From assembly GCA_910575665.1 (NCBI GenBank), contig CAJTFB010000006.1, forward strand, positions 57,104 to 121,103: a stretch of DNA of 64,000 nucleotides, given 5' to 3'. This DNA is from Eubacteriaceae bacterium (lineage in GTDB: Bacteria; Bacillota; Clostridia; Lachnospirales; Lachnospiraceae). Below the pieces are notes generated by a model. It saw only the letters and a list, made by a program, of their open reading frames with translations. It made no database searches and was not told the DNA's origin. A program made the translations under genes and the position numbers. Positions 33,473-41,573 of this stretch are shown piece by piece (within the stretch, counting starts at the first letter, position 1; every line of letters starts with the position of its first letter).

Positions 33473-33660
33473 GTCGTGCTGACATACAAAGGGATTCCTG
33501 AGTGGGAAGGCGGCAGTGTATAAGAAGAATAAAATTGAGGAATCGTTACAGTCCGGCGGTGTGCCAAAGGATCAAAAATTTATTTTCGTTGTATGGATTC
33601 CTTCTGTTATTTTTATATACTGTATTCGAGAAATCCCGGCAGGTAGCCGGGATTTTTTTA
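33473..33660 (+). ncRNA. Structured leader RNA, candidate riboswitch or attenuator, upstream of the HydG operon
   Basis: The leader can close on itself through CATACAA (33483-33489) with TTGTATG (33589-33595). Inside, GATTCCT (33493-33499) pairs with AGGAATC (33538-33544). A second GATTCCT at 33596-33602, just after the closing stem, could capture the same AGGAATC, giving two exclusive folds. A textbook terminator ends the leader at 33659. I do not recognise it as a known riboswitch class. The promoter, the exclusive pairings and the terminator before the gene together are what a transcriptional switch looks like. Confidence 0.5.
33631..33659 (+). terminator. Rho-independent terminator inside the hyd leader
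   Basis: AAATCCCGGC pairs with GCCGGGATTT around a 5-base loop and is followed by a T run. It lies before, not after, the coding genes, so it is likely an attenuator. Confidence 0.88.
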
Positions 33661-33681
33661 CGCGAAGGAGTGTGATTGTAT

Positions 33682-33927
33682 ATGAAAAAAAGACTTGCTG
33701 TCATTGGGATCATTGTGGAAAAGGCAGAATCAGCGGAAGATGTCAATGATATCCTTCATTCATATCGAGAGTACATTGTGGGACGGATGGGGATTCCCTA
33801 TCGCGAGCGGGATATGTCGGTGATCAGTGTGATCGTGGATGGCCCAAACGACGTGATTAGTTCCATGTCAGGAAAGCTAGGTATGGTGGATGGTGTGACC
33901 AGCAAAGCAGTGTATGCCACAAAGTAA
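33682..33927 (+). CDS. TM1266-family iron-only hydrogenase system regulator (ACT-like)
   Basis: This 81-residue protein has the beta-alpha-beta pattern of the small ACT/NikR-C-like TM1266 family: KKRLAVIGIIVEKAESAEDVNDILHSY, MGIPYRERDMSVISVIVDG, then SGKLGMVDGVTSKAVYAT. These are regularly encoded beside [FeFe]-hydrogenase maturation genes and are thought to regulate them. The start ATG has AAGGAGTG 9 bases upstream. hydG begins 45 bases later, so the two share the leader RNA. Confidence 0.85.
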   Translation: MKKRLAVIGIIVEKAESAEDVNDILHSYREYIVGRMGIPYRERDMSVISVIVDGPNDVISSMSGKLGMVDGVTSKAVYATK

Positions 33928-33972
33928 CCTGCCAAAGCGAGAATGAAAAAGAAGAAAGGGAGACGAGAAGAT

Positions 33973-35391
33973 ATGTATAATCCAAAATCAAGTATAGCGA
34001 CAGAATTTATTGACGATACGGAGATCCGTAAGTCGCTGGAATATGCGGAAAAAAATAAAGGAAACAAGGAACTGATTGATTCGATATTGAAAAAGGCCTG
34101 GGAGATGAAGGGAATTTCTCACCAGGAAGCCGCCGTCTTATTGGAATGTGAGTTAGAAGAGGAAAATCAGGAGATTCAGAAGCTGGCAAAAGAGATTAAA
34201 AAGCGATTTTATGGAAACCGGATCGTGATGTTTGCTCCCCTGTATCTATCCAATTATTGTGTGAACGGCTGTACATACTGCCCGTATCACCATTGTAACG
34301 AACATATCCGAAGGAAAAAATTGAGCCAGGAGGAGATCCGTCAGGAAGTGATCGCCCTTCAGGATATGGGGCATAAACGGCTTGCCATCGAAGCCGGAGA
34401 GGATCCAGTGAATAATCCCATAGAATATATTCTGGAGAGTATTGAAACGATTTATGGCATCAAGCATAAAAATGGGGCGATCCGGCGGGTGAACGTCAAT
34501 ATTGCTGCTACAACTGTAGAAAACTATCGAAAACTTCACGATGCTGGCATTGGAACCTACATCCTGTTTCAGGAGACCTATAATAAGGAGAGCTATGAGC
34601 AGCTGCATCCGACGGGACCCAAACATGATTATGCCTATCACACCGAGGCGATGGACCGGGCGATGGAAGGCGGTATCGATGATGTGGGTCTGGGGGTTTT
34701 GTTTGGTTTGAACATGTACCGCTATGAGCTGGTAGGAATTATCATGCACGCGGAACATCTGGAGGCGAAATTTGGTGTCGGTCCCCACACCATCAGTGTG
34801 CCAAGGATCTGTCCCGCGGATGATATTGATCCAGAGAATTTTTCCAACGCCATTTCCGATGAAATATTTGAAAAGATTGTCTCGGTGATTCGTATCGCAG
34901 TTCCTTATACCGGCATGATTGTATCCACGCGGGAATCTAAAGAGACAAGGAAGAAAGTGCTTGATCTTGGCATTTCTCAGATCAGTGGCGGCTCCAGGAC
35001 CAGCGTTGGCGGTTATGTGGAGGAAGAGACCATAGAAGAAAATTCCGCACAATTCGATGTCAGTGACCGCAGAACACTGGATGAAGTGGTAAACTGGCTG
35101 CTGGGGCTTGGCTATATCCCCAGCTTCTGTACGGCATGTTACCGCGAAGGAAGGACCGGGGACCGCTTTATGAAGCTTTTGAAATCTGGTCAGATCGTCA
35201 ACTGCTGCCAGCCCAATGCCCTGATGACACTCAAAGAGTATCTGGAGGATTATGCCTCAGAGGATACAAAAAAGAAAGGTGAGGAAGTGATCCGCAGGGA
35301 GCTGGAGGTAATTACCAATCCTGTCGTAAAGGAAAAGGCGGCGGAGTATATTGATAACATCCATAAGGGCAAAAGAGATTTTAGGTTCTGA
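33973..35391 (+). CDS. hydG: [FeFe]-hydrogenase H-cluster maturase HydG (radical SAM tyrosine lyase)
   Basis: This 472-residue enzyme cleaves tyrosine to supply CO and cyanide for the H-cluster iron. The radical SAM motif is CVNGCTYC (Cys96, Cys100, Cys103), and the C-terminal auxiliary-cluster cysteines lie in SFCTACYREGRTGDRF and VNCCQPNAL. EETYNKESYEQLHPTGPKHDY and ISGGSRTSVGGY are further HydG hallmarks distinguishing it from ThiH. The ATG at 33973 matches the family start (MYNPKSS); an earlier ATG at 33943 has a weak ribosome site. HydE and HydF are not in the window. Confidence 0.95.
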   Translation: MYNPKSSIATEFIDDTEIRKSLEYAEKNKGNKELIDSILKKAWEMKGISHQEAAVLLECELEEENQEIQKLAKEIKKRFYGNRIVMFAPLYLSNYCVNGCTYCPYHHCNEHIRRKKLSQEEIRQEVIALQDMGHKRLAIEAGEDPVNNPIEYILESIETIYGIKHKNGAIRRVNVNIAATTVENYRKLHDAGIGTYILFQETYNKESYEQLHPTGPKHDYAYHTEAMDRAMEGGIDDVGLGVLFGLNMYRYELVGIIMHAEHLEAKFGVGPHTISVPRICPADDIDPENFSNAISDEIFEKIVSVIRIAVPYTGMIVSTRESKETRKKVLDLGISQISGGSRTSVGGYVEEETIEENSAQFDVSDRRTLDEVVNWLLGLGYIPSFCTACYREGRTGDRFMKLLKSGQIVNCCQPNALMTLKEYLEDYASEDTKKKGEEVIRRELEVITNPVVKEKAAEYIDNIHKGKRDFRF

Positions 35392-35727
35392 TTGACATTT
35401 TCAGGTGAATTTATACTTTTTCGCAAGTTCCCCAAAGATATCGTCATAGTGGGGAGCCGTATTGGTTTACAAAAATAGATGATTGCCAAGCTGATACTTC
35501 CAAGAAATAGTAAATCCTCCTATACTTCCAGTTTGCTCTGTGATACGGAATACAGCAGCCGTAGAAAGAACAGCGGTTTGTTGTGGAAGTTTTGATGATA
35601 CATGAATTTTTTTCTTCCTTTCATTATGTTAGAAGAAATGAAATATTATAAAAAGGGATTCTGAGTTCGATGCCCCGGAATCCCTTCTATGATACATATC
35701 ATGTTTCTATAGCGCTTTCGAGCTGGC
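35392..35727. other. Non-coding interval between hydG and the KDPG aldolase gene
   Basis: There is no gene of usable length in this 336-base interval. It holds a short inverted repeat TCCCCA/TGGGGA (35429-35455) just after hydG and the minus-strand terminator of the aldolase gene at its right end. A 20-codon minus-strand tail ending at 35403 reads like the end of a real protein but has a stop immediately before it. Confidence 0.5.
35646..35687 (-). terminator. Terminator of the KDPG aldolase gene
   Basis: On the minus strand GGGATTC and GAATCCC form a stem with a 16-base loop, followed by a T run (the A run at 35650-35654 on the plus strand). Confidence 0.75.
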
Positions 35728-36690
35728 TTAATTTAGCGTCAGGTGCAGGGCAAATCCCCCGAACTCACCTTTCAGATAGATAAATTTCAAAGCGCCCTTT
35801 TCATTGTACAAGGCGGTGTCCATATCAAATTCCACACCTTGGGCGGAAAGATGATAAACCGCGCGGTCTACAGAATTACATCCGACAGCGATATGTCCCA
35901 TCGTGCCTTTTCCCTGGGACTTCATGACCTCTACACCCTCGCCGCAGAAATAGGAGCCCACTGCTTCGTTTTTAGCAAAGCCAAACATAGTGGCAAAGGC
36001 ATTCGCAGTAGAAGCTGCAGTAGTGTCATCTGGCGAATTGATGCCGATGTGTTTGATGCGGAAACCTAGCATATTTCTTACTGCTTCTTTGGTCAATGCT
36101 GTAATTTCATCAAATTTACCAGCGTTTACCAGATCACCGCTCACCATCCAGCTACCTCCGCAGGCAACGATCCTGTCATAGGCAAGATAGTCGTTGAGAT
36201 TTTTTGCATTTATGCCTCCGGTGGGCATGAATTTCATGTTCACATAGGGTGCTGCCATAGACTTAATGAGCTTCAGTCCTCCGATGGCTTCTGCCGGGAA
36301 GATCTTTACCACATCTAGTCCGAAAGCAAGCGCCTGTTCGATGTCGCTAGGGTTGGCACAGCCAGGAGTGACGGGAATGTTTTTATCGACACAGTATTTT
36401 ACCACTTCAGGATTAAGTCCTGGGCTGACGATGAATTTGGCTCCTGCGCCGACAGCGCGGTCCACCTGTTCTGTTGTAAGGACCGTACCTGCACCGACAA
36501 ACATCTGGGGAAATTCTGTGGTCATGACCCGGATGGCTTCTTCGGCACAGTCTGTACGGAAAGTAACCTCAGCACAGGGCAGTCCGCCGTCGCAGAGAGC
36601 TTTGGCAAGAGGTCTTGCATCGTTGATATCATTTAATGCCACTACAGGCACGATACCGATCTGTGAAAGTTTAACAAGAGTATCATTCAT
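35728..36690 (-). CDS. KDPG/KHG aldolase fused to a VOC (glyoxalase-fold) domain
   Basis: This 320-residue protein cleaves 2-keto-3-deoxy-6-phosphogluconate (or 4-hydroxy-2-oxoglutarate) into pyruvate and an aldehyde. The aldolase domain (1-210) has Glu41 (AEVTFRTD), the phosphate-binding GCANPSD region and the Schiff-base Lys129 in VVKIFPAE. Residues 213-320 form a VOC domain starting RIKHIGINSPDD and ending GFALHL; aldolases of this family usually end near residue 210. The VOC part may bind metal or gate the substrate. It is transcribed alone, with a strong promoter and hairpin upstream. Confidence 0.88.
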   Translation of the reverse strand: MNDTLVKLSQIGIVPVVALNDINDARPLAKALCDGGLPCAEVTFRTDCAEEAIRVMTTEFPQMFVGAGTVLTTEQVDRAVGAGAKFIVSPGLNPEVVKYCVDKNIPVTPGCANPSDIEQALAFGLDVVKIFPAEAIGGLKLIKSMAAPYVNMKFMPTGGINAKNLNDYLAYDRIVACGGSWMVSGDLVNAGKFDEITALTKEAVRNMLGFRIKHIGINSPDDTTAASTANAFATMFGFAKNEAVGSYFCGEGVEVMKSQGKGTMGHIAVGCNSVDRAVYHLSAQGVEFDMDTALYNEKGALKFIYLKGEFGGFALHLTLN

Positions 36691-36731
36691 TTTGAAATCC
36701 TTCTTTCTTGAATATTAATCAATTATATAAT

Positions 36732-36756
36732 GCTGGGAAAAGATGTTTTTCCCAGC
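36732..36756 (-). promoter_or_regulatory. Hairpin in the KDPG aldolase leader
   Basis: GCTGGGAAAA pairs with TTTTCCCAGC around a short loop, between the promoter and the start codon of the aldolase gene. It could be an operator or a stability element; no T tract follows on the minus strand. Confidence 0.5.
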
Positions 36757-36807
36757 GGATACCACATAAAAAGGTGTACATAAGCAACACTCTGATTTAT
36801 CTATTTT

Positions 36808-36835
36808 ATTATACCCTTTTTTGGGGATAAGTCAA
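36808..36835 (-). promoter_or_regulatory. Sigma-A promoter of the KDPG aldolase gene
   Basis: On the minus strand TTGACT, 16 bases, TATAAT. Confidence 0.75.
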
Positions 36836-36865
36836 ATAAAAAAGGTTATTTTATTTATAAAGTAA

Positions 36866-36894
36866 TTGTGTTTTACTTTTAATTAGAGTAAAAT
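36866..36894 (+). promoter_or_regulatory. Sigma-A promoter, with palindrome, of the gene before truA
   Basis: TTGTGT, 17 bases, TAAAAT. The spacer and -10 lie in the inverted repeat TTTTACT-AGTAAAA, a possible operator. Confidence 0.6.
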
Positions 36895-36937
36895 AAAAAA
36901 GAAGTTTGCCCAGAGGCGGACAGGAGGGAGCGGTGAC

Positions 36938-37453
36938 ATGTCAATGCTAAAGGATATTTATGATTCACGAGGGAATGGCAGAGCGGTTCAGGTCATATCT
37001 GAATGTTATATTCTTCCGGAGGGGACGGAAGCAGTCTGCTATCAGGAGATGAGCGGAAATTATTCCGTATATGTGCTGGAAAAGCAGCAATTTCACAGCA
37101 ATTATTTTAAAAGAGATGAGCGCTGGGAGGAGAATCCAGAAAGACTGGAGCCAAATATGGGAAATATTGTACAAAGAAGGCCCAGGGCAAACGAGAGAAG
37201 AGAAGACCGCCGAAATGACGGTCAGGAAGTCCATCAGATGTCTGAGCTGATCCGGTTTCTGGATGCAGATACATACCGGGAAAAAATTAAGATACTGGAG
37301 GAGATGAAAGACAGACTGGATGATCATATGTTAAACAATATGGCGGTCAGCCTCGATCTGTCATTGGAGGACGGGGTGGACGGATATACCTATATCATGT
37401 CCGAGTTAAAGATAAGAAGTCGGTTTGAGGGCAAGCGTGGAGAGCGATTATGA
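36938..37453 (+). CDS. Conserved hypothetical protein upstream of truA
   Basis: This 171-residue soluble protein has a compact N-terminal part (about 1-60: AVQVISECYILPEGTEAVCYQ), a very basic and acidic disordered linker (RRPRANERREDRRNDG), and a helical C-terminal part (SELIRFLDADTYREKIKILEEM). I do not recognise a family. Its stop overlaps the truA start (ATGA arrangement), so they are coupled, which suggests an RNA-related role without proving it. GGAGGGAGCGG precedes the ATG. Confidence 0.75.
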   Translation: MSMLKDIYDSRGNGRAVQVISECYILPEGTEAVCYQEMSGNYSVYVLEKQQFHSNYFKRDERWEENPERLEPNMGNIVQRRPRANERREDRRNDGQEVHQMSELIRFLDADTYREKIKILEEMKDRLDDHMLNNMAVSLDLSLEDGVDGYTYIMSELKIRSRFEGKRGERL

Positions 37454-38193
37454 ATTATAGGCTAAAGATACAGTATGATGGAACGCGGTACAAAGGGTGG
37501 CAGAGACAAAAAGGAGCGGAGATGACCATACAGGGAAAGTTGGAGAAGGTACTTTCAGTGTATGCTGGCAGGGAGATGGAGATCCAGGGGGCGGGACGCA
37601 CCGACGCGGGAGTGCATGCGCAGGAACAGGTGGCAAACGTGCACTTGCCAGAAAACTGTGCTCCGGAACCGGGCGTGTTAAAAGAGTATCTGAATGGATA
37701 TCTACCAGAGGACATCCGAGTCTTATCGGTGGAGCGGGCAGGAGAGCGGTTTCACAGCCGGCTCAATGCTCGGGGAAAGCGGTATGGTTACCATATTATA
37801 AAGCATGACAGAGATTGCGTATTTCAGAGAAAATACGCCTGGAAGGCAGAGAATGCTCTGGATCTTGGTAAGATGAAAAAGGCAGCAGGGTATCTCCTGG
37901 GAAAGCATGATTTTCAGAGTTTTTGTTCCAGGGCTTCTAAGAAAAAATCCACAGTGAGAACCATCCATTCCATTGATATACAGGAGACCGAAGACCAAAT
38001 TTATTTTATTTATGAGGGAAATGGTTTTCTACATAATATGGTGCGGATCCTGACGGGGACACTGGTGGAGATTGGATCGGGAAAGCTTCAGCCGGAAGAA
38101 ATCCCAGGGATATTGGAAAAGCGGCAGCGCCAGTATGCCGGGGAAACCGCCCCGGCAAGAGGGTTATTTCTAGAAAAGGTGTATTATGACTAA
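37450..38193 (+). CDS. truA: tRNA pseudouridine(38-40) synthase TruA
   Basis: This 247-residue enzyme isomerises uridines 38-40 in the anticodon stem. It has the N-terminal YDGTRYKGWQRQ, the catalytic GAGRTDAGVHA with Asp52, and the C-terminal RASKKKSTVRTI and GNGFLHNMVRILTGTLVEIG blocks. Length is typical. It overlaps the preceding gene by 4 bases, and a perfect hairpin follows its stop. Confidence 0.95.
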   Translation: MNYRLKIQYDGTRYKGWQRQKGAEMTIQGKLEKVLSVYAGREMEIQGAGRTDAGVHAQEQVANVHLPENCAPEPGVLKEYLNGYLPEDIRVLSVERAGERFHSRLNARGKRYGYHIIKHDRDCVFQRKYAWKAENALDLGKMKKAAGYLLGKHDFQSFCSRASKKKSTVRTIHSIDIQETEDQIYFIYEGNGFLHNMVRILTGTLVEIGSGKLQPEEIPGILEKRQRQYAGETAPARGLFLEKVYYD

Positions 38194-38202
38194 TATGATA
38201 TT

Positions 38203-38234
38203 GGGGTCAAAAGGCATTTTGAACTTTTGACCCC
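38203..38234. terminator. Perfect hairpin after truA
   Basis: GGGGTCAAAAG pairs exactly with CTTTTGACCCC around a 10-base loop. A related sequence (GGGTCAAAAGG) recurs at 41468, so this may be a dispersed repeat doubling as a terminator. Confidence 0.55.
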
Positions 38235-38276
38235 GGTAACCTAATATTCTACAATTGAAGAAAGGTGGCGGGACAA

Positions 38277-38507
38277 GTGAGGGAAATGGAGTTTAAAATG
38301 GAGCGAGAAGGGCTCGTGGAACCCGGACAGTCTATTCAGATTACAGAGGGAGTACTTCCCAGTGCGTATTATTATACGATTGTACCGGCAGTGGCCATGT
38401 CAGGAAACATTCCCTTTTCCGAACGGTTGGAAAGTAGGGAAGGTGTGGTAAAAGATATCATCCAGAATGAGAAGGGGTATTATGTGATCGCGGAGTTTGA
38501 TGAATAA
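38277..38507 (+). CDS. Small uncharacterised protein
   Basis: This protein of about 76 residues is acidic and mixed in fold (EFKMEREGLVEPGQSIQITEGVLPS...). No family is recognised. A GTG at 38277 with AAAGGTGG 8 bases upstream is the best start; a GTG at 38265 and an ATG at 38286 are alternatives. It stands alone between truA and the aminopeptidase gene. Composition and the plausible ribosome site argue that it is real. Confidence 0.6.
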   Translation: MREMEFKMEREGLVEPGQSIQITEGVLPSAYYYTIVPAVAMSGNIPFSERLESREGVVKDIIQNEKGYYVIAEFDE

Positions 38508-38573
38508 CCCCGTCATAACTGGAGAAAATAAACAATTAATCTATCATGTAATGTAAAGGAGGATGAATGAGAG

Positions 38574-39965
38574 ATGGAACGGGAAAATGCGTGGAAGGCA
38601 TATACGAAAAAGGAGCTGAAGGAGCTAAATCAGCTGAATAAGGAATACCGAAAATTTTTGGATGAGGGAAAGACAGAGCGGGAATGCGTGGCGCTGGCAG
38701 TGCGTATGGCAGAAGAGGCTGGTTATGAGAACTTGGCAGATCTTGTGGCATCCGGCAAAAAGATCAAGGCTGGCGACAAGGTATATTCTGTAGGAATGAA
38801 GAAAATGATTTCCCTGTTTCAAATCGGCAGACGGCCACTGGAAGACGGAATGGCAATCCTTGGTGCACACATTGATTCCCCCAGGTTGGATATCAAACAG
38901 AATCCATTGTATGAGGAGGGTGGTTTTGCCTATCTGGATACCCATTATTACGGCGGCATCAAAAAATACCAGTGGGTAACGCTTCCCCTGGCGCTCCACG
39001 GTGTGGTTGTGAAAAAGGACGGCAGTGTGGTAGAAGTCAATATAGGGGAAGAGGAGAAAGACCCTGTATTTTGTGTGACAGATCTTCTTATCCATCTTGC
39101 CGGGGAGCGGATGGAGAAAAAAGCCAATAAAGTGATCGAGGGAGAAGAGCTGGATATTCTTTTTGGCAGCATGCCTTTAAAAGGTGAAGAAAAGGAAGCG
39201 GTGAAAAAGAGCGTGTTGGAGATCCTTAAGGACAAATATAGTATGGAAGAGGAAGATTTCCTCTCGGCGGAACTGGAAGTGGTACCTGCGGGAAAGGCGA
39301 GAGAATCGGGAATCGATGCCAGCATGATCATGGGGTACGGGCAGGATGACAGAGTTTGTGCCTTTACATCCTTGAAAGCGATGCTGGAGGTAGAGGATAC
39401 CGAATATACCACTTGCTGCCTACTGGTAGACAAAGAGGAGATTGGGAGTGTGGGAGCCACCGGAATGCAGTCCAAAACCTTTGAGAACACGGTAGCAGAG
39501 CTGCTAAATGGCATGGGAGATTACAGCGAATTGGCGCTTCGGAGGTGTCTCTCAAATTCTAAAATGCTCTCTTCTGATGTCAGCGCTGCCTTTGATCCAA
39601 CTTTTAAAGCTGCCTATGAACCGAAGAATGCGGCATATTTTGGAAAAGGAATGGTCTTTAATAAATTTACCGGTGCCAGAGGAAAGTCTGGCAGCAACGA
39701 TGCCAATGCCGAGTATTTTGCGGGGATTCGCCGTATCCTGGAGGATAAAAAGGTGGCGTATCAGACGGCAGAGCTGGGCAAGGTAGATGTGGGAGGCGGA
39801 GGAACCATCGCCTACATTATGGCACTTTATGGTATGGAAGTGATTGACTGTGGAGTGGCTGTACTGAATATGCATGCGCCCTGGGAGATCGTGAGCAAGG
39901 CAGATGTATATGAGACGAAAAAAGGCTACGTGGTATTTTTGGAGGACATCTTTTTATCAAAGTAA
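38574..39965 (+). CDS. M18-family aminopeptidase
   Basis: This 463-residue zinc metallopeptidase removes N-terminal, often acidic, residues from peptides. The zinc-binding and catalytic blocks are visible: GAHIDSPRLDIKQ, the middle YGGIKKYQWVTLPLALHG, GYGQDDRVCAFTS, VDKEEIGSVGATGMQS and the C-terminal GVAVLNMHAPWEIVSKAD. There is no signal peptide, so it is cytosolic. AGGAGGATGA precedes the start. Confidence 0.92.
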   Translation: MERENAWKAYTKKELKELNQLNKEYRKFLDEGKTERECVALAVRMAEEAGYENLADLVASGKKIKAGDKVYSVGMKKMISLFQIGRRPLEDGMAILGAHIDSPRLDIKQNPLYEEGGFAYLDTHYYGGIKKYQWVTLPLALHGVVVKKDGSVVEVNIGEEEKDPVFCVTDLLIHLAGERMEKKANKVIEGEELDILFGSMPLKGEEKEAVKKSVLEILKDKYSMEEEDFLSAELEVVPAGKARESGIDASMIMGYGQDDRVCAFTSLKAMLEVEDTEYTTCCLLVDKEEIGSVGATGMQSKTFENTVAELLNGMGDYSELALRRCLSNSKMLSSDVSAAFDPTFKAAYEPKNAAYFGKGMVFNKFTGARGKSGSNDANAEYFAGIRRILEDKKVAYQTAELGKVDVGGGGTIAYIMALYGMEVIDCGVAVLNMHAPWEIVSKADVYETKKGYVVFLEDIFLSK

Positions 39966-39976
39966 ATAAAAATGAT

Positions 39977-40005
39977 TGACAACGCCCCTGTTTGGAAGTA
40001 GAATT
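39977..40005 (+). promoter_or_regulatory. Sigma-A promoter of the secreted FN3 protein
   Basis: TTGACA, 17 bases, TAGAAT. It leaves a leader of about 100 bases containing GAAATTACTT/AAGTAATTTTC and GCGGGCG/TGCCCG hairpins. Confidence 0.8.
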
Positions 40006-40109
40006 GTTTATGGAAATTACTTTTATAAATAAGAAGTAATTTTCAAAGGAATAAGTACTTTAAACAGCGGGCGTTTTGCCGATGCCCGAAAAGAAAGGAG
40101 TTATGGTTA

Positions 40110-41321
40110 ATGAAAAACTATATCAAGGCAATGGTAACATTTGTATTTTTGATGGCTGCGGCAGCTGTTATGCCAAATACAGCAAGCGCAGCAGAACTGG
40201 CGACGCCAACAGGTGTTCATCAGACGGATGCTGACAAAAATAATGTGAAGATTGTATGGAATGCAGTTCCAAATGCTGACACATATTTATGGTCCTGGAG
40301 TGCGGATGGAGTTTCGGGATGGTCAGAAGGTAAATATGATTATAGTGTCAAACCGGAAACGATTATTAGTCAGTTGAGCGCTGGTACGACATATTATGTG
40401 CGCATCAAGGCAGCAGATACTTCAGATTATGAAAATATTCAGTTAAGCGACTGGTCTCAGCCGATCCAGGTAGCGACAGCACCAGATGCAGCTCAGATGG
40501 GGGCGCTTACAGTGGCAGATGTCTCAGCTACTTCTCTTACGATCACATGGACACCATGTCCGGGAGCAACTTCTTATAACGTTTATGATGGAACGACAAA
40601 AACGCTGCTGGGAACCGTGACAAATACTACATATGTAAGAAATAGTCTGGCACCAGGAAATTCATATTCTATCCAGGTAGTACCTGTGAGGACGACAGAG
40701 GCTGGATATGCTGCTTTTGACAGCTATCGTATTCTATCTAATGTCTATACGAAACCAAATAAACCGGTGAAACCGTCTACGGCAAACTTTGGGCTTTCCA
40801 GTATTTACTACAATAACAATGCAGCCTACTTTGGAGCAACTGATCCATCCAAATCTGCCAACGGATATGAGATAGAAGTATATACAATGAAGGGCAACAA
40901 GAAGGTATTTACTGCTACAAGATCTAGTAACAGATTTGCTGTAAAGAGAAACACAGCTTACAAATATCGCTGCCGTTTCTATGCAACCTATGGCAATGAA
41001 AAGATTTATGGTGACTGGTCCGGCTACAGATATTTTGTATATCAGACGGTCAGCGGCAAGAAGTACAGCAACCGTATTAAGATGAGCTGGAAAAAAGTTG
41101 CCAATGCGAAGAATTATACTGTGTCTATTTCCACGAAGGAAAAGGGCGGTTACAAAAAGGTAAAAACTCTCAGCAGTAAATCTACCAGTCTTACCATTCG
41201 CAAATGCGGCAAATCAAAGATCAAAAGGAACAGAACTTACTATGTAAAGGTTGTTGCTAATCTCAAAGATGGAAAGAAATCCGTTAAGAGTGATACTTAT
41301 TATGTAGGTAAGGCGTACTAA
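40110..41321 (+). CDS. Secreted fibronectin type III repeat protein
   Basis: This 403-residue protein has a signal peptide (AMVTFVFLMAAAAVMPNTASAAE) followed by FN3 modules at about 30-125 (VKIVWNAVPNADTYLW; TTYYVRIKA) and 130-215 (LTITWTPCPGATSYNVYDG), and further beta-rich Lys/Tyr-rich repeats to the end. No sortase motif or membrane anchor is seen, so it is released or held by charge; the C-terminus is strongly basic. It has its own promoter and a tandem terminator. It is related in style to the LRR-FN3 protein near 60 kb. Confidence 0.82.
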   Translation: MKNYIKAMVTFVFLMAAAAVMPNTASAAELATPTGVHQTDADKNNVKIVWNAVPNADTYLWSWSADGVSGWSEGKYDYSVKPETIISQLSAGTTYYVRIKAADTSDYENIQLSDWSQPIQVATAPDAAQMGALTVADVSATSLTITWTPCPGATSYNVYDGTTKTLLGTVTNTTYVRNSLAPGNSYSIQVVPVRTTEAGYAAFDSYRILSNVYTKPNKPVKPSTANFGLSSIYYNNNAAYFGATDPSKSANGYEIEVYTMKGNKKVFTATRSSNRFAVKRNTAYKYRCRFYATYGNEKIYGDWSGYRYFVYQTVSGKKYSNRIKMSWKKVANAKNYTVSISTKEKGGYKKVKTLSSKSTSLTIRKCGKSKIKRNRTYYVKVVANLKDGKKSVKSDTYYVGKAY

Positions 41322-41331
41322 TTTGAATAGT

Positions 41332-41362
41332 AAAAGGGCTGTCCGCGGGGCAGCCCTTTTTT
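41332..41362 (+). terminator. Terminator after the FN3 gene
   Basis: AAAAGGGCTG and CAGCCCTTTT form a perfect stem, followed by T. Confidence 0.9.
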
Positions 41363-41370
41363 AGGGAGTT

Positions 41371-41402
41371 AAAAGCCTGTGTTTTTTACTAGGCTTTTTT
41401 TC
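41371..41402 (+). terminator. Second, tandem terminator after the FN3 gene
   Basis: AAAAGCCT and AGGCTTTT around a 12-base loop, followed by a T run. Confidence 0.75.
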
Positions 41403-41573
41403 AAATTTTTCTGGAGAGTGGTGGCAGATATGACAATAAAATGCTATAATTATAGAGTATGATGATAGGGTCAAAAGGTCAAAATGCCGTTCATGCCAGC
41501 ATGATACGCATTTGACCTGGGACCAGTGATGGGAACCGTCGCGATTTTCCGTGTTGTCAGGAGAGGAAGAGTA

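Noticed and set aside
33473..33660. Assignment of the hyd leader to cobalamin, FMN or other known riboswitches (GGGAAGGCGG and CCGGCGGT look suggestive).
   Set aside because: The remaining conserved boxes of those classes are absent and the order does not fit.
35403..35462. A 20-codon minus-strand tail (ending ELAKKYKFT) that reads like the end of a real protein.
   Set aside because: A stop codon lies immediately before it and no upstream part is found, so it cannot be called a gene; at most it is a relic.
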